From Planctomycetaceae bacterium (GTDB lineage: Bacteria > Planctomycetota > Planctomycetia > Pirellulales > Pirellulaceae), in contig PBNZ01000002.1 in NCBI GenBank assembly GCA_002723275.1, positions 369,745 to 433,744 on the forward strand: a DNA stretch of 64,000 nt, given 5' to 3'. The translations under genes were made by a program, and so were the position numbers. How positions within the stretch are numbered: the stretch's first letter is position 1; every line of letters begins with the position of its first letter. Of the stretch, positions 13,507 through 23,242 are shown piece after piece. The notes beneath the pieces are model-generated. The model ran no database searches and was not told where the DNA came from. It saw nothing but the letters and a program-made list of their open reading frames with translations.

Positions 13507-14604
13507 CTAATACTGCACATGGTATCCTCGCGCTTTCAGCGGGATGCGATAGAGACTGGTGTCGACCGTGATATAGAGCGTTTGTAGTTCGTCACCGATG
13601 CCAAACTCAACGTTGCTAGGCAAGCCAACGGGTGGATTCTCGGGGTCTTCCGTAGACTGGTCCGTTGGTCCCGTGGGAATAAAGGCGACTTCATCGCCTG
13701 CGGGATTGATAACCATGACGCCGGGGCGACCCGGATCGCGGATTGTCAGATAGATATTGCCGTTGGCGTCGACGCACATTCCATCACAGCCCTTCTTGTC
13801 TTTGAAATCGATCAGGACTCGGTGGTTACGAGCTTGGCCTCGGTTATTGAGGGTGAAGGCGTGAATTTTCATCGGACCCAGCTTGGGTGGCGGTTGGGTG
13901 GGATCGATGTCGTCCGTGCCAAGGTCGTGGTCGGCAACGTACAAAGTGCGGCCATCGGGGCTCAACGCAATCCCATTCGGTTTGGATACGACTCGTGTTA
14001 CTTCGACAACCCGACCGGTCCGTTCGTTGATCCGATATACCGCTCGGTGCTCCAGTTCGAGTGGTTCCTCACCCACATACCGTGGGTCTGTAAAGTAGAT
14101 TCGTCCCCGTCGATCAACACACAGATCGTTGGGGGCATTGAATTGTTTACCAGCAAACCGGTCGGCCACCACAGTCCGCTTACCCGTCTCGACGTTCCAG
14201 CGGGTTACCGCGCGGCCTCCTTCATCCGCACCTTCACAGGCAAGCAATTGGCCGGCGCGGTCAAAGAGCAAGCCGTTCGACTTATAGCTGTTCTCGGCAA
14301 AGACCATTGTCTTCTTGGTCGCAGGATCAAAACGCAGAATCATGCCCTGATCGGAACCGAAGGGGATGTCGGAAAAATAGATGCTGCCATCGGGTGCGAC
14401 GGCGGGTCCCTCTGTCAATCCTCCCTTAATCTCGGCCGTGCGGGTGAACAGCAGTTCAAGTTTGGCGTCGGCCGAGACGATCGAGCTTTCCACAGGGGAG
14501 GGAATCTTGGCGGCCTCCTGGGTGGCATCGTCCGCGAAGGTTCTATCTGCAAAGCCAATGGCGACGAAGAGTAAGCAGAATCCAACCGTCAAAGTAGTGC
14601 GCAT
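13507..14604 (-). CDS. Secreted SMP-30/gluconolactonase-like beta-propeller
   Basis: The 365-residue product has a signal peptide (LTVGFCLLFVAIGFADRTFA). The six-bladed propeller pattern of SMP-30/gluconolactonase follows: GGLTEGPAVAPDGSIYFSDI, NAPNDLCVDRRGRIYFTDPR, SKPNGIALSPDGRTLYVAD and KKGCDGMCVDANGNIYLT. The conserved Glu, Asn and Asp metal ligands appear in TEGP, APND and the late GCDGM blocks. Such proteins hydrolyse sugar lactones or related esters using a divalent cation. The exact substrate cannot be read from sequence. It is exported and probably a single gene. Confidence 0.88.
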   Translation of the reverse strand: MRTTLTVGFCLLFVAIGFADRTFADDATQEAAKIPSPVESSIVSADAKLELLFTRTAEIKGGLTEGPAVAPDGSIYFSDIPFGSDQGMILRFDPATKKTMVFAENSYKSNGLLFDRAGQLLACEGADEGGRAVTRWNVETGKRTVVADRFAGKQFNAPNDLCVDRRGRIYFTDPRYVGEEPLELEHRAVYRINERTGRVVEVTRVVSKPNGIALSPDGRTLYVADHDLGTDDIDPTQPPPKLGPMKIHAFTLNNRGQARNHRVLIDFKDKKGCDGMCVDANGNIYLTIRDPGRPGVMVINPAGDEVAFIPTGPTDQSTEDPENPPVGLPSNVEFGIGDELQTLYITVDTSLYRIPLKARGYHVQY

Positions 14605-14923
14605 CGTATGACTCCCCGAAAGACCTGAATAGATGGAAGCTAAATCGATCGTGCTTCGGCAGGGATTTTAAGTCACGGTTGCCGTCATAGCAAGCAACAG
14701 ACACTCTGGGTTCGTCCCTGTGAGATACCAAACTCCGCGTTGCACCGATGGCTCGGAATAGATCACCAAGCAAAATTTGCGAGGTGGTTTCGATGGAAGG
14801 CGAGGACCACGAGTGTTCGAGCGTGCGAGAGCACACCCTAAACTTAAGAGTTATCGCTGGTCATTTTATTCAAGAGAAGAAACGGCTTGCATTCCTGATT
14901 TTTTAGCCAAGATCGCGTGCGTT
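14605..14923. other. Spacer upstream of the SMP-30 gene
   Basis: This is 319 bases between the SMP-30 start and the stop of the next minus-strand gene. No coding or RNA signal is seen; it presumably holds the SMP-30 promoter. Confidence 0.5.
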
Positions 14924-15442
14924 TCAATTGTGGTGGTAATGATGCGTGTGATCGTTGTTGTGCATCATCGATCCGGTGATGGTTTTACCCGCGTCCGAAA
15001 ACGAAAATTTCAGCTCGAATTGATTGGATGCGAGTAACTGTTGTGGGAGTTTATCCAGGCTGACCGCAAAGCGAGATGAAGTGTTTTGAGGGTCCTTGGA
15101 TCGGGGGTCGGCTGCGAAGGTTACGTTGCTATTTTTCCCGTCCGCAATGAACTCTGCATTCAATGTTTTGACGTCAAGAGAATGCGGTTGTTGAGTTCCC
15201 TTGTCGTAGACATAGATCACCAATCGCCGGCGTTTCTCGTCCAACGTGAATTCCATTTGATAATTCGCGTCCTCGGACATCGCGAACGTATGTCCACCGT
15301 GGTGTCCATGCTGATGACTGGACACCGGTCGGCTCTCTTCAGAACTTTGGTTGCAGCCAATGGCTGCGACGATGAGCAAGCAGGCAAGAAACGCTGGACG
15401 TCCCAAAATCCGTTTAGAAGTCACCAATTTTCTCCCGATCAT
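14924..15442 (-). CDS. Histidine-rich lipoprotein
   Basis: The start is ATG 15442, which overlaps the end of the pseudopilin gene by 29 bases and gives a lipoprotein leader with lipobox VAAIGC. Longer frames only shadow the upstream gene. The 172-residue product has a His-rich segment just after the anchor (HQHGHHGGH) and another at the C-terminus ([12 protein letters not shown]), with a beta-rich middle ([20 protein letters not shown]). The layout suggests a membrane-anchored binder of transition metals such as zinc, copper or nickel. That is an inference from composition. The overlap argues for co-transcription with the DUF1559 gene. Confidence 0.75.
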   Translation of the reverse strand: MIGRKLVTSKRILGRPAFLACLLIVAAIGCNQSSEESRPVSSHQHGHHGGHTFAMSEDANYQMEFTLDEKRRRLVIYVYDKGTQQPHSLDVKTLNAEFIADGKNSNVTFAADPRSKDPQNTSSRFAVSLDKLPQQLLASNQFELKFSFSDAGKTITGSMMHNNDHTHHYHHN

Positions 15443-16508
15443 TTCGCTGTGCCAGATTTTGAAAAATGCCAAGCTCGAGTTCTTGAGGCAGAAAACGCAC
15501 CGACCCGTCCGCAAACAGGAAGGTGGCACCGCCGTAATGATTGCTGCTGAAGTTGGCTGACCCGCGCCCATCGCAATCGATATTTTGATTAATGGGCGCG
15601 TCGTTGATCGGATAAAACGCGGTTCCAACGACCATCTGATTGTCTGCAAACCCGCATCCCTTCCATGAATTGCTGCCGGCCCACGCGGCCGCATAGTTTC
15701 GCATGCAACGTTCTCCCACCGCGAGTGTCTTGCTTGTGCCGTCAATAATCTTGGAGACGGTCACCGCAGAATTTCTGCCGAACAGGCCGTTCCCCTCGAA
15801 ATCTTTGTTGTCCCAATCCTGTCGTTGAGACTTCCATTCGCTTCCAAACGAGCCAACATAATTCGACTTTGCAATCCGAGCGGGTACGGGCACTGGTTGA
15901 GCAGTAATAATTTGATTTTTTGGTAAACGTTGTGGGGGTTTGTACCGTGGGCGCCGCGGCGGGATAAAGACATGAGCCATTACCGTTTCGGTCGCGTCTA
16001 GTTCACGCGGCGACCTTTGAACCAACGAATTCTCCGCTCTCATTTCACTCTGAAGAATGATCGAGCGAAACCGATGCGATTCCCCACCTCCGGTGTCTGA
16101 TGGGCACAGATAGAGATCCACGTTCGATCGGAGAAAAGGTGCTTGCTCGATGTCCGCTGCAACGGCGTCGAACGATTGCCACGAAGTATTGAGCTGATCC
16201 GCCAGCACACGCTGTTCTACAAACGGTAGCAACAGTGCTCCCCAGCCCCAACCTTTGCCGTCGCGATCACTTTCTGAATTCCCCGCCACGTACCCAGGTG
16301 GGAATGTGCCGAGAGCATCGTGGTACGCGTTCAGCCCGATTCCAATCTGCCGTAATTGACTCGTGCACTGCACTCTACGAGCAGACTCGCGGGTCGCCGA
16401 GATTGCAGGTAGAAGCAGCGCGATCAAGATGCCAATGATGGCAATGGTCACTAGCAACTCGATGAGACTCAGGCCATGTCGAGAAGCTGCTGCTTGATTG
16501 TGTCTCAT
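15414..16508 (-). CDS. DUF1559 pseudopilin-like protein
   Basis: The 364-residue product carries a type IV pilin-like leader ([20 protein letters not shown]) with the expected Gly-Leu prepilin cleavage context and N-terminal methylation signal. The planctomycete DUF1559 body follows: [27 protein letters not shown] and the late [15 protein letters not shown] block. These proteins are expanded by the dozen in planctomycete genomes and are thought to form or attach to type II secretion-like fibres. Prepilin peptidase processing is expected. The gene leads a two-gene unit with the His-rich lipoprotein, which overlaps it. Confidence 0.95.
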   Translation of the reverse strand: MRHNQAAASRHGLSLIELLVTIAIIGILIALLLPAISATRESARRVQCTSQLRQIGIGLNAYHDALGTFPPGYVAGNSESDRDGKGWGWGALLLPFVEQRVLADQLNTSWQSFDAVAADIEQAPFLRSNVDLYLCPSDTGGGESHRFRSIILQSEMRAENSLVQRSPRELDATETVMAHVFIPPRRPRYKPPQRLPKNQIITAQPVPVPARIAKSNYVGSFGSEWKSQRQDWDNKDFEGNGLFGRNSAVTVSKIIDGTSKTLAVGERCMRNYAAAWAGSNSWKGCGFADNQMVVGTAFYPINDAPINQNIDCDGRGSANFSSNHYGGATFLFADGSVRFLPQELELGIFQNLAQRNDREKIGDF

Positions 16509-17401
16509 CTTCTTTGCGCTTTCAGACTTGATTGCCGACGCGAGTTTGGATGCGATAAGGATTGGAATTTAGTTGCACGCTTATTTAGATCGTATGCTGC
16601 TTTCAATTCTCACCCTCGAGGGGATTACGCCCAGGATATGGGTAAAGCGGCGTATGCTCCTATCTTAGTTTGAAAATGCAGGAAAAGTAATCTTCTGGCA
16701 ACGGCAATTCAGTTGCAGAAAGTGACACAGCGAAGGTGTGCTGGCACGATATTCAGGTTTCTTAGCGTTCTGACGCAAACCAAAGAGTTGATCTCTTTCG
16801 AATGGATTTTTCGCCAGCGGCAATGTTATATGTCCGGTCCTCGCGTTTTCGTCAATCTTAGACCTCAACTTTTTGGTGTTTCCTGAGTGATTGGTGCCTT
16901 CATTCCAAACCCGTGCACGTCAGGGAAGGTGTCGTGAATCGCAGCCGCACTGTGGCCGGCTCGTTTGTTCTTCCTGGTAAGCGACCTAGCTCGAGACAGT
17001 GCCATTGACGCAATGGACCGGCGTACCACATCAGAGTTGTCGTTCCCAATTCTTTTCGCGATAATCAGAGGGTAGTCGACCTGATGTGCATTTGAATGTT
17101 TTCAGTCATGCACGAGAGAGTTGATCCAGGTGAGGTTTCTTCATTCAAGTGGAATTTGGGGATCCCATCGAATCCATCTCCGGAGATGTTTCTAATTTGA
17201 AGTCGGTCGCAAGGGCTCCGTCAGGCGCAGACCCAATGATTCAACCACATGCGTAAAAGCTTTCATTGAGAAATCGGAGACACGGTGATGGCCCCATCCA
17301 AATGGGCGAGAAACGCTAAAGCGATTTTCTTGAGTGGTTGGAACCGAATCATCCAATTCCTCGATTCACAAATTGCCAACTAATTTTGATGAGATAATTT
17401 G
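16509..17401. other. Long spacer with no supported gene
   Basis: About 890 bases hold only short frames without start signals. The control regions of the divergent pseudopilin and FmdB-like genes must be here. I found no tRNA, clear hairpin or repeat. Confidence 0.5.
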
Positions 17402-17608
17402 ATGCCTACCTACGAGTACGAGACAATTCCTCAAAGTGATTCTGAGAAACCAACGAAATTTGAGGTTTGGCAACAGATGTCTGACGACGCGCTCACTCAA
17501 CACCCTGAAACGGGTCAACCTGTTCGCCGACTCATTTCAGGGGGATTGACCCTCATGTCTAAAAAAGGCGGGGGTGATTGTTGTAAATCAAGTTGTGGTT
17601 GCGGATGA
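17402..17608 (+). CDS. FmdB-like small protein lacking the zinc ribbon
   Basis: The 68-residue product starts MPTYEYE and ends its core with GQPVRRLISGG, the two edges of the FmdB putative regulatory domain. The usual CxxC pairs (normally CxxCG after the start and CPxCG before VRRL) are missing; TGQPVRRL stands where CGGPVRRL is expected. A separate Cys cluster (CCKSSCGCG) closes the protein. Start ATG 17402 is preferred to an upstream TTG because family members begin MPTYEY. The function is unknown. Loss of the ribbon argues against the usual zinc fold, unless the tail cysteines replace it. Confidence 0.75.
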   Translation: MPTYEYETIPQSDSEKPTKFEVWQQMSDDALTQHPETGQPVRRLISGGLTLMSKKGGGDCCKSSCGCG

Positions 17609-17930
17609 ACCATGGGTTTAACGGTGACGTTGACCGTTGGGAGCATACGATTCACCGATTATTCTGTAGGCCTTTGGCGTCTGTTGTTGGCTTTGTTGGC
17701 GTAGTTGCGAACGATCGTCTCTTGTGAAGCTGTCCCTGCCGTCTTTGATCGCTTTTCGCAATCTAATGGAATTGGATCTGCTGCTGAATTAGGTTTATCC
17801 TTCGGCGGCGAGGGGCGTATCTCGACGATGCTCGGCACTTCATGTCAAACGGCCAACCTCGAAAGTCCGTAAAGTCCGTTTCGGCACTGGATCCAACTGA
17901 ATTTCGCATGCTTCACCAAGAGGTTTTCAG
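17609..17930. other. Intergenic spacer
   Basis: Nothing recognisable was seen here other than the AGAGG ribosome-binding site just before the next gene. Confidence 0.5.
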
Positions 17931-18866
17931 ATGAATTGTCGATCGATGTTTACCGAAGCGCTGATCTTGGCCACCGTCTTTTGGGTAATCGCTCCGGCAA
18001 CGGGAAATGCGGAAGAACCGTTTCCGCAGGAACTCGTTGACGTCGTACCGATGCAAGGTGATGCCCTGTTTGCAGGAACCGGCGAGGGAACCTGGGACCA
18101 CAAGATTCGTGAACGCGGCTATATACTGCGGGACGGAGACAAATGGCATCTGTGGTATACCGGCTACGACGGCGAACGGACGGCGATTAAGAAGCTGGGT
18201 TATGCGACATCGTCCGACGGCTTCACTTGGAAACGCCACCCCAACAATCCTGTCTTTGACAAGTCATGGACCGAGGACGTTCACGTCGTACGTCAAGGTG
18301 ACTTGTTCTATATGGTTGCCGAAGGTGATGGCGACATTCCACACATGCTGACTTCCCCGGACGGAGTCAATTGGACGGACCTCGGTCGAATCGATGTTCG
18401 CGACCGTGATGGTTCACCACTTTCGCCAGGCCCTTACGGGACGCCAACGTTGTGGGTCGAAAAAGATACGTGGTACTTGTTTTACGAGCGTGGCGACCGT
18501 GGTGTGTGGCTGGCGAAGTCAACCGATCGAAAGACGTGGAGGAATGTTCAGGACGAGCCAGTTATTGCCCGAGGACCGGATGAATACGATCGCTACGCCG
18601 TCGCGCTTAATCAAGTCATTCGCTATCGCGACCGTTACTACGCCGTCTATCATGCGAACGGAGACCCAAAATGGAAAGGTCCCTGGACAACCTGTCTCGC
18701 AGTTTCGGATGACCTCATTCATTGGAAGAAATACCCAGGCAACCCGATCGTCCGTACGAATGACTCAAGTGGCCAATTCGTCCACGATGGAAAACAATAT
18801 CGCCTTTACACGACGCACCCGGATGTTCGAGTTTACTTCCCACGTGACGCCGAATCAGAAAAGTAG
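17931..18866 (+). CDS. Secreted GH43/GH32-like five-bladed beta-propeller
   Basis: The 311-residue product has a signal peptide (TEALILATVFWVIAPATGNA). Repeated glycosidase-propeller motifs follow: KWHLWYTGYDG, YATSSDGFTWKRHPNNPVF, LFYMVAEGDGDI, TWYLFYERGDRG and DDLIHWKKYPGNPI. This is the pattern of the GH43/GH32/DUF377-type superfamily, which acts on plant or algal glycans. Acidic candidates lie in EDVHVV and EYDRYA, but a catalytic trio cannot be assigned. AGAGG precedes the ATG. It is probably monocistronic. Confidence 0.8.
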   Translation: MNCRSMFTEALILATVFWVIAPATGNAEEPFPQELVDVVPMQGDALFAGTGEGTWDHKIRERGYILRDGDKWHLWYTGYDGERTAIKKLGYATSSDGFTWKRHPNNPVFDKSWTEDVHVVRQGDLFYMVAEGDGDIPHMLTSPDGVNWTDLGRIDVRDRDGSPLSPGPYGTPTLWVEKDTWYLFYERGDRGVWLAKSTDRKTWRNVQDEPVIARGPDEYDRYAVALNQVIRYRDRYYAVYHANGDPKWKGPWTTCLAVSDDLIHWKKYPGNPIVRTNDSSGQFVHDGKQYRLYTTHPDVRVYFPRDAESEK

Positions 18867-19071
18867 TCGCCATTGACCTGCTTTACATGGCAATCACTTG
18901 GAACTCATAAATTAGACCATCGACGAACTCAACCATCGAAATGATTCGCGCGTTATGGTATCAAATTGGTGGTATGCTTGCGGGCAATTTCTCAGCGACT
19001 GTCGACTGACGTCGTGAATAAATTGACTGAGACAACAGGCAGCGACTCCCGCCTGCAAAGTCTAACGATTC

Positions 19072-19125
19072 AAAAACCGAGATTGGGTACGGGGCTCCGA
19101 TCGGTTTTAAACCAACCCCGTACCC
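19072..19125 (-). terminator. Terminator of the gene at 19143
   Basis: Perfect 10-base arms GGGTACGGGG (19085-19094) and CCCCGTACCC (19116-19125) enclose a 21-base loop. On the minus strand a GGTTTTTG run follows eight bases later. It sits 17 bases after the stop codon. Confidence 0.7.
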
Positions 19126-19142
19126 GTCATCGCAAGGGGCTA

Positions 19143-19982
19143 CTACTTGGTAGCGTTATCGTCGTACCAACTACTAACAGCAACCTCTCGTACAACCCGT
19201 CGGAGATAATCGCTGTAGGTGTTTTGTGCTTTCGCCGTCTTTTCTGGACCTCCCATGGCCTCCACCCAATCTGCATCCTGGCTGTCCGCAGAAATGTTGT
19301 TGAGGTTTGAAGGATCAACGTGAACGAAAACGATGTGATCGTAAGGGCCCGCAACAGAGAAAAGCGGTACAACCATTCGGCCCGTTTTTAGTCGTGCTGG
19401 CCTGAACTGTTCCATGATTACCTTCGTTGCGGCCGGCTGCTTACCTTCCTTGTAATTGGCGAACACGACACGGAAGAAGTTTTTCTTGGACTTAAACGAG
19501 TAGGCGGTTTCAATGGCCTCGACGTCAGCGGCGGGTATCTTGAACACACCGGAAGTGGATTCATCGATCATCGCGTCAAAGTGCGCTTGTGATTTTGCCG
19601 CTGCTTCCGGACTTCCCTCTTGTTTTTCGAATTGTTTGAGCCACTTTTGTACCTGCGCGGTATTTGCAAATTCAGCATCAGCGATCCCGTTCTCGAGACG
19701 GAAAAAGACGATGTGATGCCAGGGTCCGGTTACAAAATCAAAGGCGATAGGCTTCCGTCCAATCACCTTGTCAACGGTCCAAAAGTGATCGTAGATGAAC
19801 TCTCTCGCCTCTTGCTCTTTTCCCGGCTTAAACCGATTGAACGCGCCATAGTAGTAGACATAGTCGTCTGAACTAGCCTCGGAGTTCGCGTCTTCTGCTG
19901 CGGTAGCAATGCTGGATCCATTGAAAAACCAACTGCTTAAGGCAGCGACGATAATCAGCGTGCATTTGAGTGATTGATTCAT
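19143..19982 (-). CDS. Secreted protein with two ferredoxin-like alpha/beta repeats
   Basis: ATG 19982 is chosen because GAGGGAG lies ten bases upstream; a TTG three codons earlier would sit almost on that site. The 279-residue product has a signal peptide (CTLIIVAALSSWFFNGSSIA). It then has two similar halves, each with a tract of the type DFVTGPWHHIVFFRLEN and FSVAGPYDHIVFVHVDP. This fits a tandem dimeric alpha/beta-barrel (NIPSNAP or ABM-like) domain. Such folds are often oxygenase or binding modules, but no active residues can be assigned. A strong terminator follows. Confidence 0.7.
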   Translation of the reverse strand: MNQSLKCTLIIVAALSSWFFNGSSIATAAEDANSEASSDDYVYYYGAFNRFKPGKEQEAREFIYDHFWTVDKVIGRKPIAFDFVTGPWHHIVFFRLENGIADAEFANTAQVQKWLKQFEKQEGSPEAAAKSQAHFDAMIDESTSGVFKIPAADVEAIETAYSFKSKKNFFRVVFANYKEGKQPAATKVIMEQFRPARLKTGRMVVPLFSVAGPYDHIVFVHVDPSNLNNISADSQDADWVEAMGGPEKTAKAQNTYSDYLRRVVREVAVSSWYDDNATK

Positions 19983-20354
19983 TTTTCGCAAACTCCCTCA
20001 GAATCCTGATATTATTTTAGCTCAAGATATGTCCGGAAATGATCGCCGTAGTTTACGTTGTCCAACGAGCAAAAAAAGAGACGGTCATCCTTTGCGTCCG
20101 CTCATGAGGATTTTATTCGGCTGATCGATCTTCAGAAAGCTCAGATTGCTTTCGTCGAGTGCAAGAATTGCAATGTTCAATGAATCAAAGTGAAAGTCTG
20201 CGGCCAAGTTATTTGATGCGACGGCGAACAAAAGCAGTTTAAATCGCCTGCCTCAACCGAAAAGATCCAGCCTTCAACCGCCCACTGTTGGCGTAGAAAT
20301 ATATCTGCTCACCGCCGCAAGATGTTCAGCGACTTAAAACAGGGAAGCAAATCG
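19983..20354. other. Spacer between two minus-strand genes
   Basis: 372 bases with no supported gene. It holds the GAGGGAG ribosome-binding site and presumably the promoter of the 19143-19982 gene. Confidence 0.5.
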
Positions 20355-22073
20355 TTATCCTGGACCTTGGTCTGGGATGCGGATTGGTTTTTGAATCGCA
20401 TGCACTCCAGCGTTTTTCATTTTTCTGCGATAAATCTTGCCGTCGCTGATGGCGTATAAAACATTCATGTCTTTTCCACCAAAGCAGACGCTACTAGCGC
20501 TGCTTACCGGTTGAGGCATGGTCAAGATCGCCCGCGATCTTCCGTTATGGTCAAAAATTTGAATGCCCATAAAGCTGGCTAAATAAGCATAGCCGCTGCG
20601 GTCGTAACACAGTTGAGATGCGCCGCTTCCTTGAGCCCAGTCTGGTGCGTGCGCCCAAAAGAAACGCTGTTTGTATTCAGTGGTACCGTCTTTTTTTAGT
20701 CGGTAGGTGTAACCCCAATGGCTTTCTTTTTCCAGGACATTTAACCAGGATCCATCGGGGGAGATTGCGAGTGCAGCTGGGGAATCTAATTCGTTATCGA
20801 GCACGGTATGCGTTCCGTCTGGCTCAATGAGCCAGAGGCTCCCCGTGTCTTCCTCAAGTGCATAGATCCGATCTGCATGGGTCATCGTGAGGCAATTTGC
20901 ATTTAGTTTTTCGGATTGGATAATTTCTCCATGTTTGCCAAAACAGAAAACCTTTTCGAAAAGTGGAATCTGGTTTGTCGTGATCGTGTTATCGAGTCCG
21001 ATTTTTATGACGGTCTTTTTGATCTTATCTTTGAAAAATACCTCGCCGTTATGTTTGCCGACTAGTTGATCGCACGCGTTGCCGGTTCCTGGAACGCGCT
21101 CCCAAGACGAGGATAGGTCTAGGCATCTTTTTAAGGTGACATTTTGGCTCTTAGAGATTTGTGCTTCTAGTGGTTTTGGCCAATCTTTCCAGATGAATCT
21201 CATTGCCTCAGGAAAAACCGCTGTGGGGTGCTCTAGATCATGAGCTCCCTTACCCCATTCGTGGTTGTGGTCGTAGCCAGCAAAATCCAGCGATCGTTGT
21301 AACGTAACGTTGCTCATCCACCAATCACCAACTTCAGGGCCACCCATCCACTGATCATTTTCACCGTCTTGGAGAAAAATTCGAATTGGCTTTGGTTCGG
21401 TTTTCCGTACCAAGACGGGATAACGGTCACCGCCGCGCATCCCAACGAACGTACCAATCGCGGAATAGACTCTACGGAATTGATCGGGCCGTTCCCACGC
21501 AAGTGTAAAGGCGCAAATACCGCCAGTACTCGCTCCCGCTGCACAACGGTCGTTTGGATCTTTTGAAAGAAGAATTGATAATCCTTGGGGTGTTTTACGT
21601 TGCTCTACAGCCGGAAAGATCTCTGTGATCAAGAATCTGGCAAAGCTATCGTTAAGCCCATCGAATTCGTGACTTCGGTTGTACCGCGGTTTTTCAGTCG
21701 GTTGCGACGATGCGACAGTACCTGGTGAGACACCGATTGCAATCGTGACCGGCATTTCCCCATTGTGGATTAACTTGTCGAAAACTTTCGGCGCTTCGAA
21801 CAGCAACGCGTCCAAGCCGACATAGACACACGCCGGTTTCTTGCCTTCGTATTGTGCTGGGATATAGACAGTAATCGTTCGAGTTGTTCCGGGGTAGATT
21901 GCGAGACTCTGATGCTCGAAAGAAAAGACCGTGCCACGAGCGATGTGAGTACTGTCTGTGGGGTTTTTTCCAGCGATCAGCTGTTCCGTACTTTTCGCTG
22001 ATTGACTGTCGACGACAGCAATCACGAACATAAGCAAAGTGATGTGAGCCGTTAAATTAGCCATTGGTTTCAT
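20355..22073 (-). CDS. Secreted esterase fused to an SMP-30-like beta-propeller
   Basis: The 572-residue product has a signal peptide (HITLLMFVIAVVDSQSA). Residues about 50-300 resemble enterochelin-esterase-type alpha/beta hydrolases: VYIPAQYEGKKPACVYVGLD, the nucleophile elbow GASTGG, an acid candidate in FLQDGENDQW and a late histidine in EWGKGAHDLEH. Residues about 310-560 form propeller blades (DSPAALAISPDGSWLNVLE, ASQLCYDRSGYAYLASF, SASSVCFGGKDMNVLYAI) like SMP-30/NHL proteins. Both parts are hydrolase-type modules, so it may act on esterified sugars outside the cytoplasm. The substrate is unknown. MANLT at residue 4 is an alternative start. Confidence 0.82.
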   Translation of the reverse strand: MKPMANLTAHITLLMFVIAVVDSQSAKSTEQLIAGKNPTDSTHIARGTVFSFEHQSLAIYPGTTRTITVYIPAQYEGKKPACVYVGLDALLFEAPKVFDKLIHNGEMPVTIAIGVSPGTVASSQPTEKPRYNRSHEFDGLNDSFARFLITEIFPAVEQRKTPQGLSILLSKDPNDRCAAGASTGGICAFTLAWERPDQFRRVYSAIGTFVGMRGGDRYPVLVRKTEPKPIRIFLQDGENDQWMGGPEVGDWWMSNVTLQRSLDFAGYDHNHEWGKGAHDLEHPTAVFPEAMRFIWKDWPKPLEAQISKSQNVTLKRCLDLSSSWERVPGTGNACDQLVGKHNGEVFFKDKIKKTVIKIGLDNTITTNQIPLFEKVFCFGKHGEIIQSEKLNANCLTMTHADRIYALEEDTGSLWLIEPDGTHTVLDNELDSPAALAISPDGSWLNVLEKESHWGYTYRLKKDGTTEYKQRFFWAHAPDWAQGSGASQLCYDRSGYAYLASFMGIQIFDHNGRSRAILTMPQPVSSASSVCFGGKDMNVLYAISDGKIYRRKMKNAGVHAIQKPIRIPDQGPG

Positions 22074-22399
22074 AGGGTTGATCCGTTCATCAAACTCATC
22101 CTCCGATTGACTTCTATTCGAGCATCATTGGATTTGGTTGAACACTTTGTTCGATACGGTTTCATGTTTTCAAAACGCTGCGCTTGCCATAAAGGGTCAG
22201 GACTATTTGATACTGGGGCAGTTGTTTCGTAAATGTCAAAAGTAATTTACGACGGTTGGCGTCACTTCCCGCCGCCACAGCGAGTGACACGTTTGGTTAA
22301 TTGCATTTGCATAAAGGCTGCGATAAATTTATTCTTCCGATGTTGTGCGCTACGCCGCTAATGGCAATATGGAACTTAGTCTGTTCCTTAAAGGATTGC
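22074..22399. other. Divergent promoter region
   Basis: This lies between the esterase gene and the PEP-CTERM gene. It contains TTAATTGCATTTGCAT at about 22297-22311, two same-strand half-sites of the kind listed for the 36-46 kb region. The two are not a palindrome. Confidence 0.4.
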
Positions 22400-23161
22400 A
22401 TGATGAGTTGTCTGAAAGTGAGGTTTGGACTATTGGTGTGCTTTGGCGTACTTGCTGCATCCCCAGCGTCGGCAAGCCTCATTGGTAGCTACAGGTTTAC
22501 TGAACATTCTTTATCCCCTACAGACGCTGACGACGGGGACGGAATCACGTTCAGCAACTTCGTCATTGGAGCCGGGTACGGCGCTCTGGATGACAACGGC
22601 GCCCTGGCCAATGCATTGCGCCTGTCGGGCGATGACACAGAGAATATGTCTGGTGATGCGTTTGCAAGTGACGCCGTACTGAGCTTCATGATCACAGTTG
22701 CGGCTGGATGGCAACTTGAACTTACATCGATTGAGATCGATAATCAGGCGACGAGTACGTATCAATACTCTTCTGCGCGCGTCTTTAGTGATGTGCTGGG
22801 CTTCGAAGACATTGTGGGTGATACGATTGGAAGAGTCGGCAGAGATTCGTCTGGCTCTGACGGTGCGATTCAGACCGATCTGATTGACCTGAACGACCCA
22901 GCCAACAACGTCGCTAACGGTCTTAATGCCATGAGCAGTTCCGCTTTCGATTTGACCGGCGACACCACCATTACCTTCTACTTACCTTGGATAGACAAAT
23001 CAGGTGTCGAAGGCCGTTTCACCGATCTGCATGAGATTCGCATCAACGGTACGGCTACCGTGCCCGAGCCGTCTTCGCTGGTTTTGATGGGTGGCCTATT
23101 CGCTCTGGTAATGGTCTGTCGGAGAGTGGTCAGCTGGCGGCAGCGGTGGTTTTTGGCGTAG
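22400..23161 (+). CDS. PEP-CTERM sorted exported protein
   Basis: ATG 22400 is preferred: AAAGGA lies four to five bases upstream and a signal peptide (LLVCFGVLAASPASA) follows at once. The longer open frame starts from TTG. The body is a beta-rich surface domain (GSYRFTEHSLSPTDADDGDG, WQLELTSIEIDNQAT). It ends with VPEPSSLVLMGGLFALVMVC and an arginine cluster, the PEP-CTERM signal read by an exosortase for cleavage and surface attachment. The role is unknown. A terminator follows immediately. Confidence 0.9.
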   Translation: MMSCLKVRFGLLVCFGVLAASPASASLIGSYRFTEHSLSPTDADDGDGITFSNFVIGAGYGALDDNGALANALRLSGDDTENMSGDAFASDAVLSFMITVAAGWQLELTSIEIDNQATSTYQYSSARVFSDVLGFEDIVGDTIGRVGRDSSGSDGAIQTDLIDLNDPANNVANGLNAMSSSAFDLTGDTTITFYLPWIDKSGVEGRFTDLHEIRINGTATVPEPSSLVLMGGLFALVMVCRRVVSWRQRWFLA

Positions 23162-23169
23162 GACGATAG

Positions 23170-23190
23170 GGCGCCTCCGGCGCTTTTATT
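23170..23190 (+). terminator. Rho-independent terminator
   Basis: The compact hairpin GCGCC-TCC-GGCGC is followed by TTTTATT, nine bases after the stop of the PEP-CTERM gene. It separates this gene from the convergent broken cytochrome gene. Confidence 0.85.
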
Positions 23191-23242
23191 AGGCCCGGTC
23201 TTTCGTGATCCGTTGCGAACTCTACAAGATAACTCGCGAAAC

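Noticed and set aside
22297-22311. TTAATTGCATTTGCAT before the PEP-CTERM gene as a further regulon site
   Set aside because: The two half-sites are in direct orientation and do not form a palindrome, and the gene has no metal link. Chance is likely.
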